From an uncultured Blautia sp. (lineage in GTDB: Bacteria; Bacillota; Clostridia; Lachnospirales; Lachnospiraceae), in contig URVB01000004.1 of the NCBI GenBank assembly GCA_900551075.1, positions 62,001 through 126,000 of the forward strand: DNA of 64,000 bases, given 5' to 3'. A program made the translations under genes and the position numbers. The stretch's first letter is position 1; the number at the start of each line of letters is the position of its first letter. Positions 59,589 to 64,000 of the stretch are shown piece by piece. The notes beneath the pieces were generated by a model that was not told where the DNA came from, did no database searches, and saw only the letters and a program-made list of their open reading frames with translations.

Positions 59589-61376
59589 ATGAAGAAAAAA
59601 GTGATCAGTCTGTTTTTAGGTGCAGCATTAATTGCGGCCTCCTTCACGGGATGCGGTTCTTCCCAGGAAGCTGCGGTACAACAAAATGATGTAGCCAAAG
59701 GCTCAGGCAGCGAATCGGAATATGGAGAGTTTATTACTGTAGATGTATTTGACAGTATGGCAAATTATCAGGGAATTCAGTCCGGATGGTTTGCAAAGGT
59801 TGTAAAGGACAAATTTAATATGGAATTGAATATCATCGCCCCTAATGTAGCAGGCGGCGGAGATACGCTTTTACAAACGCGTTCCGCAGCGGGCGATCTG
59901 GGAGATATTATTATTACGGGCGTACAAAACGGACGTCTCCAGGACCTTGTGACAGCAGGATTGGTTATGGATATGACAGAGCTTTTAAAGGATGCCCCCA
60001 ATGTTCATCGCTATGACAAAGCTATTGAGAAGACGGCGGAGCTTGTAAAGGAAGAAGGAATCTATGCTATTCCTTCGGAGGTATCCAGCAATCCCCCGAC
60101 CACATCCTCCGAGGGGCTGGAGCCAAATTATGGCGTGTATTTAAGATGGGATGCATATAAAGCTGCCGGATATCCGGAGGTAAATACTTTGGAGGACCTG
60201 CTTCCGGTTCTTTCCGAAATGCAGGAAGAAGTTTCCGAGAGCGACAGCGGAAAGCAGACCTATGCGATTTCCCTGTTTAAGGATTGGGACGGCAATTTAA
60301 TGTCAAATGCGAAACCCGAAGCCGCTTATTATGGATATGATGAAATTGGCTTTGTTCTCGCAAAGGCAGACGGTTCTGATTACCAGGATCTGATTGATTC
60401 AGAGTCCCCGTATATCAGATCGTTAAAATTCCTTTTCCAGGCGAACCAGCTTGGCCTGGTTGATCCGGAATCAACAACCCAGAATTATGATACAATGTTT
60501 GCAAAATACCAGGATGGCCAGATACTGTTTGCGCCTTATGCATGGCTTGGACAAAGCGCTTATAATACAGAAGCGAATAAGGCTGAAGGTAAGGGCTTCA
60601 TGCTGGTTCCGGTCAAGGATGAGACAATCTTTTCTTACGGCTGCCAGGTTAATGGCAATGCAGGAAACTGTGCGGTTATGATTGGAAGCAAAGCAGAGGA
60701 TCCTCAAAGAATGGCAGATTTTGTTGATTGGCTGTACTCTCCGGAGGGCGTTATGATGTCCTGTGCACAGACAGCAAGTACCTGCGGACCAGAAGGGCTT
60801 ACCTGGGAACAGCAGAATGGAGAACCGGTTTTGACGGACTTTGGTAAACAGGCTCTTTATGGTGAAGTGCCTGAAGTGCCGGAGGAATGGGGCGGCGGAA
60901 ACTGGAAAGATGGTATCTCTGCCCTGAATTATAAAGCAGTAAACCAATTGGATGTAAATCCTGATACAGGTATCTGCTATGATTACAGTACCTGGGACTC
61001 TGTCCTTGCAGCCCAGGATTCAGAGCTTTACAAGGATTGGCAGGAAAAAATGGGAGCAAAGACCACAATGGAATATCTGAGAAATAATAATCAGATTCTG
61101 GTAGCTCCGGGCAGCGGTTATGTAGTGCCGGAGGAAGATTCACAGATTACGACTCTCCGTGGACAATGCAAGGCTTCTATTGTGGAGTATTCATGGAAAA
61201 TGGTATTTGCAGCGGATGAAAAGGAATTTGATTCCCTGCTTACAGAGATGCAGGAAACTGTAAAAGGATTGGATTACCAGGTTGTTTTGGACTATGATAT
61301 GGAATGCGCGAAGGCTCAAAATGACGCCCGTGAAGCAGTTGTGGCAGATTATGAGAATACGGCAGGTGAAGCTTAA
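59589..61376 (+). CDS. Extracellular carbohydrate-binding lipoprotein (LipO-like)
   Basis: A 595-residue binding protein for the CUT1 transporter. Residues 1-20 form a signal peptide and FTGC at 18-21 is the lipobox, giving a lipid-anchored protein. A 500-residue two-lobe body (family 1 extracellular solute-binding) follows; WLYSPEGVMMS is typical of LipO-like proteins. The size suggests an oligosaccharide or glycan fragment, probably a galactoside given the GH42 gene downstream. GGAGG precedes the ATG. Confidence 0.9.
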   Translation: MKKKVISLFLGAALIAASFTGCGSSQEAAVQQNDVAKGSGSESEYGEFITVDVFDSMANYQGIQSGWFAKVVKDKFNMELNIIAPNVAGGGDTLLQTRSAAGDLGDIIITGVQNGRLQDLVTAGLVMDMTELLKDAPNVHRYDKAIEKTAELVKEEGIYAIPSEVSSNPPTTSSEGLEPNYGVYLRWDAYKAAGYPEVNTLEDLLPVLSEMQEEVSESDSGKQTYAISLFKDWDGNLMSNAKPEAAYYGYDEIGFVLAKADGSDYQDLIDSESPYIRSLKFLFQANQLGLVDPESTTQNYDTMFAKYQDGQILFAPYAWLGQSAYNTEANKAEGKGFMLVPVKDETIFSYGCQVNGNAGNCAVMIGSKAEDPQRMADFVDWLYSPEGVMMSCAQTASTCGPEGLTWEQQNGEPVLTDFGKQALYGEVPEVPEEWGGGNWKDGISALNYKAVNQLDVNPDTGICYDYSTWDSVLAAQDSELYKDWQEKMGAKTTMEYLRNNNQILVAPGSGYVVPEEDSQITTLRGQCKASIVEYSWKMVFAADEKEFDSLLTEMQETVKGLDYQVVLDYDMECAKAQNDAREAVVADYENTAGEA

Positions 61377-61402
61377 GAATAGAGAATTTTACCGAATAGG
61401 AA

Positions 61403-61432
61403 CAGGGTGCTTTTTATAGGCACCCTATTTTG
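61403..61432 (+). terminator. Terminator-like hairpin before the GH42 gene
   Basis: AGGGTGC (61404-61410) pairs with GCACCCT (61420-61426), followed by ATTTTG. It probably reduces read-through from the abundant lipoprotein mRNA. Confidence 0.55.
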
Positions 61433-61493
61433 TGATACAAAAAGGCCTGGGGGAGGACATGGGGAATAAACAATAAGAAGGAGACGCAATTCG

Positions 61494-63506
61494 ATGATTC
61501 ATGATAAGAGAATAAAAAAAGTACTCTATGGAGGAGATTATAATCCGGAACAATGGCCTGAGGAAATATGGGAGGAGGATATGCGCCTGCTTGGTCTGGC
61601 AGGAATCGATGTCGTTACCCTGAATACTTTTTCCTGGGCGGCTCTTCAGCCGGATGAGAATACCTATCATTTTGAAAAGCTGGACAAAATTATGGATTTA
61701 GCGGAAATAAATGGGTTAAAGGTCTGCCTGGCAACTTCGACGGCCGCGCATCCGGCCTGGATGGCAAAGCGCCACCCGGACGTCCTGCGGACTGATTTTT
61801 ATGGCAGGAAACGAAAATTCGGAGGACGTCATAATTCCTGCCAGAACAGTCCGGCTTATCGAAAATATTCTGTGCTTTTATCCAAAAAACTGGCCGGGCG
61901 CTACGGAAAACGGGAGTGTATTGTCGGTTGGCATATCTGCAATGAATATGGTGGAGAATGCTATTGTGAAAATTGTGAAAGGGCTTTTCGCATTTGGCTG
62001 AAGAAAAAATACCAGACGCTTGACGCGCTGAACGGGGCTTGGAATACGTCGTTTTGGGGGCATACCTTTTATGATTGGGATGAAATTGTACTGCCGAATA
62101 TGCTCAGCGAGCATTTTGAGGTAGATCGCACCATGTTTCAGGGGATTTCCCTGGATTACCGCAGATTCAATTCCGAGGGAATGCTGCAGTGCTTTCAGGC
62201 GGAATATGAAGCGATAAAATCTGTTGTTCCAAATGCTCAGATTACGACTAATCTTATGGGATTTTATAAACCGCTGGATTACCAGATGTGGGCTAAATAC
62301 ATGGATTTTGTTTCCTGGGATAATTATCCGGCCAATGAAGACCCTTATTCCAGAATTTCCATGAATCACGATTTGATGAGAGGAATCAAAGGAGGCCAGC
62401 CCTTCGTCTTAATGGAGCAAACGCCCAGCGTGACCAACTGGCTCTCCTATAATGCCCTGAAGCGGCCCGGAGTAATGCGGCTGTGGAGCTATCAGGCCAT
62501 GGCACATGGAGCAGATGCCGTTATGTTTTTTCAGATGAGAAGAAGTATCGGAGCCTGTGAAAAATACCATGGAGCCGTGATTGACCATGCAGGAACAGAA
62601 AATACCAGGGTGTTCCGGGAAATCGCCGCTATGGGACGGGAGTTAAAGCTTCTGGGAGAACGTACCCTGGGTGCGCGGAGCGCAGCAAGAGCCGCCATAT
62701 TTGTGGACTGGGATAACTGGTGGGCATTGGAATATTCTGCAGGTCCAAGCTGCGACTTAAAATATTTAGATGAGGTTTTTCTGTATTACAGAGCGCTTGC
62801 CGAGCAGAATTATGCGGTGGATTTTATCGGCGCAGAGGATGAACCAGGGCAGTATGATGTGGTAATCGCGCCGCTGCTTTATATGACAAAAGGAGATTTT
62901 GATGAGAAAATCCGTGCTTTTGTAAAAATGGGAGGTACTTTTATTACTACGTATTTCAGCGGAATTGTAAATGAGAATGATTTGGTGGTTTTGGGAGGAT
63001 ATCCGGGAAAACTCAGGGATATTTTAGGAATCTGGGTTGAGGAGTCAGATGCTCTTCCTAAAGAAAAAAGAAATCATTTTTTGTATAAGGGCGAGAAATA
63101 TGAGGCTTTGCTGTTGTGCGATCTCATGCACCTTGAAGGGGCCAAAGAGCTGGCTGCTTATCAGGAGGATTTTTATGCAGATACCCCGGTTATTACGATG
63201 AACGAATATGGCGAAGGACGTGCTTTTTATGTGGGAACACGTTCATCGAAAGACTTTTATAAAACATTTTTAAGAGAGCGGATGGAAGAAAAGGGGATTC
63301 GTCCGGCGCTTGAAACGCCGGAGGGGGTCGAGGCAGCAGAGAGGTTAAAAGGAGATGCTTCTTATCTTTTTGTTTTAAATCACAATGAGAGAGAAAGTTC
63401 ATTTTTGCTGGAGGAAGAGCGGGTGGACGTGCTGACGGGAGTGACTTATCCTGCCGGAAGCAGGATTCGGATGGAGCCAAAGGGTGTTATGCTTTTGGAA
63501 GGCTGA
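61494..63506 (+). CDS. Beta-galactosidase, glycoside hydrolase family 42
   Basis: A 670-residue GH42 enzyme removing terminal beta-galactose. YGGDYNPEQWPEEIWEEDMR at the start is the family hallmark; the acid/base Glu151 lies in WHICNEYGGE, the nucleophile Glu308 in FVLMEQTPSVTNW. Cysteines 156, 158 and 161 (CYCENC) are GH42 zinc ligands. A trimerisation domain and a C-terminal beta domain follow. No signal peptide, so it acts inside on the oligosaccharide imported by the upstream CUT1 system. AGAAGGAG precedes the ATG. Confidence 0.94.
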   Translation: MIHDKRIKKVLYGGDYNPEQWPEEIWEEDMRLLGLAGIDVVTLNTFSWAALQPDENTYHFEKLDKIMDLAEINGLKVCLATSTAAHPAWMAKRHPDVLRTDFYGRKRKFGGRHNSCQNSPAYRKYSVLLSKKLAGRYGKRECIVGWHICNEYGGECYCENCERAFRIWLKKKYQTLDALNGAWNTSFWGHTFYDWDEIVLPNMLSEHFEVDRTMFQGISLDYRRFNSEGMLQCFQAEYEAIKSVVPNAQITTNLMGFYKPLDYQMWAKYMDFVSWDNYPANEDPYSRISMNHDLMRGIKGGQPFVLMEQTPSVTNWLSYNALKRPGVMRLWSYQAMAHGADAVMFFQMRRSIGACEKYHGAVIDHAGTENTRVFREIAAMGRELKLLGERTLGARSAARAAIFVDWDNWWALEYSAGPSCDLKYLDEVFLYYRALAEQNYAVDFIGAEDEPGQYDVVIAPLLYMTKGDFDEKIRAFVKMGGTFITTYFSGIVNENDLVVLGGYPGKLRDILGIWVEESDALPKEKRNHFLYKGEKYEALLLCDLMHLEGAKELAAYQEDFYADTPVITMNEYGEGRAFYVGTRSSKDFYKTFLRERMEEKGIRPALETPEGVEAAERLKGDASYLFVLNHNERESSFLLEEERVDVLTGVTYPAGSRIRMEPKGVMLLEG

Positions 63507-63585
63507 TGATTATTGCTTGTTGAACCGACGGATTCATGGTAAACTGAAAATGATAGTTATGGGAAGATGAATACGAGGATATTTT

Positions 63586-64000
63586 ATGAAATTGCACAAA
63601 TATATAGAGGCTGTTTTTTCCAGGCCGAAAGTGCAGCGCCAATTAGTTATATTTTTTATACTGGTGCTGTTCGTTCCGATTGCGTTTTGCGGATTTCTTT
63701 TGTATCAGTCTCAGAAATCTCTGAATCAGCACTATAGAGAGCAGGCAGAATCGGATAACCTTCGCGTAAAATCTATATTTTTTGATGTGACTACAAATTT
63801 GTATAATGTTGCGGAGAGTATCGTTTACGATGATACTCTTCCTGCGCTTTTACATACAGAATATACTTCTGCACAGGAGGTCAAGGCAGCAGTAGACAGC
63901 TACCATAAGATTCAAAATATTATGAGTAAGGACACCTCCATTTTTTCCGTAGATATTTATACGCTCAATGATACAATTGGTGATTATGGGAATTTCCATA
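63586..64000 (+). CDS. YesM-type sensor histidine kinase, N-terminal part
   Basis: The first 138 codons of a protein cut by the window end. It starts MKLHKYIEAVFSRPKVQRQL, has a membrane helix at about 19-42 (QLVIFFILVLFVPIAFCGFL) and then an extracytoplasmic sensor region (LNQHYREQAESDNLRVKSIF). This start is typical of YesM-like kinases that control CUT1 sugar operons with a YesN regulator. GAGGAT precedes the ATG. The kinase domain is not in the window. Confidence 0.7.
   Translation, partial: MKLHKYIEAVFSRPKVQRQLVIFFILVLFVPIAFCGFLLYQSQKSLNQHYREQAESDNLRVKSIFFDVTTNLYNVAESIVYDDTLPALLHTEYTSAQEVKAAVDSYHKIQNIMSKDTSIFSVDIYTLNDTIGDYGNFH

Noticed and set aside
1..64000. tRNA, rRNA or CRISPR
   Set aside because: No cloverleaf-like segments with CCA ends, no rRNA landmarks and no regularly spaced repeats were noticed; the repeats present are tandem, terminal or palindromic.

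Overview
The window looks like a chromosomal segment of a gut Firmicute of the Lachnospiraceae/Clostridia type. The evidence is ATP-dependent phosphofructokinase, DnaE-type polymerase, KtrAB-like potassium uptake, many ribose-type (RbsA/RbsC/RbsB) sugar ABC transporters, LacI regulators, a plant-type acyl-ACP thioesterase, AGGAGG ribosome binding sites and a Tn4451/Tn1549-like mobilisable element. No rRNA, tRNA or CRISPR was seen. I had no database access, so family names rest on motifs read by eye.

Layout. (1) 1-4861, plus strand: the 3' end of a PfkB sugar kinase, a complete ribose-type ABC transporter (ATPase, permease, binding protein) and a class II aldolase. (2) 4981-16438: an integrative mobilisable element of about 11.5 kb. 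I could bound it by a 17/19 imperfect terminal inverted repeat. It carries, mostly on the minus strand, a large serine recombinase, a TnpW-like protein, a MOBP relaxase, a MobC-like protein, a hairpin-rich oriT candidate, a sigma-region-4 protein behind a leader-peptide/terminator arrangement, and a full lantibiotic self-protection set (LanFEG ABC transporter, two-domain NisI-like lipoprotein, two-component system) with no lantibiotic biosynthesis gene. At its right end are a broken HTH gene and a broken tnpV.

(3) 16586-26702, plus strand: a second sugar locus with an RpiB/LacAB-like isomerase, a LacI regulator, a SIS protein, a transporter with one ATPase and two permeases, a ribokinase-like kinase, an AlsE/Rpe-like epimerase, and a 3-hexulose-6-phosphate synthase / 6-phospho-3-hexuloisomerase pair. 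(4) 26940-28895: acyl-ACP thioesterase and a second LacI regulator. (5) 29003-41461: a third sugar locus behind a field of AAACGTTT operators. It holds two paralogous ManA-like cupins, an ABC transporter, a FucU/RbsD mutarotase, a DUF4432 aldose epimerase-like protein, a LyxK-like L-xylulokinase, a Gfo/Idh/MocA oxidoreductase, a UlaE-like 3-epimerase and an AraD-like 4-epimerase. Together these would take an L-pentose through L-xylulose, L-xylulose-5-P and L-ribulose-5-P to D-xylulose-5-P.

(6) 41546-43501, minus strand: a UPF0303-like gene and a broken MATE transporter whose leader holds a terminator hairpin. (7) 43654-56620: core genes (CvfB-like, DnaE, PfkA, KtrB/KtrA-like, SpoU methylase, NfeD, SPFH, ornithine carbamoyltransferase, BirA, a small Lachnospiraceae-type protein, and dusB interrupted by one in-frame TAG). 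(8) 56774-64000: a YesL-like membrane protein facing away from a CUT1 transporter, its lipoprotein, a GH42 beta-galactosidase and the start of a YesM-type sensor kinase.

The best candidates for something undescribed are the cupin-containing L-pentose locus, the HPS/PHI pair inside a sugar-uptake operon, and the possible regulatory link inside the element between lantibiotic sensing and mobilisation: identical 20-bp boxes lie ahead of both the immunity operon and the leader-controlled sigma-like gene.
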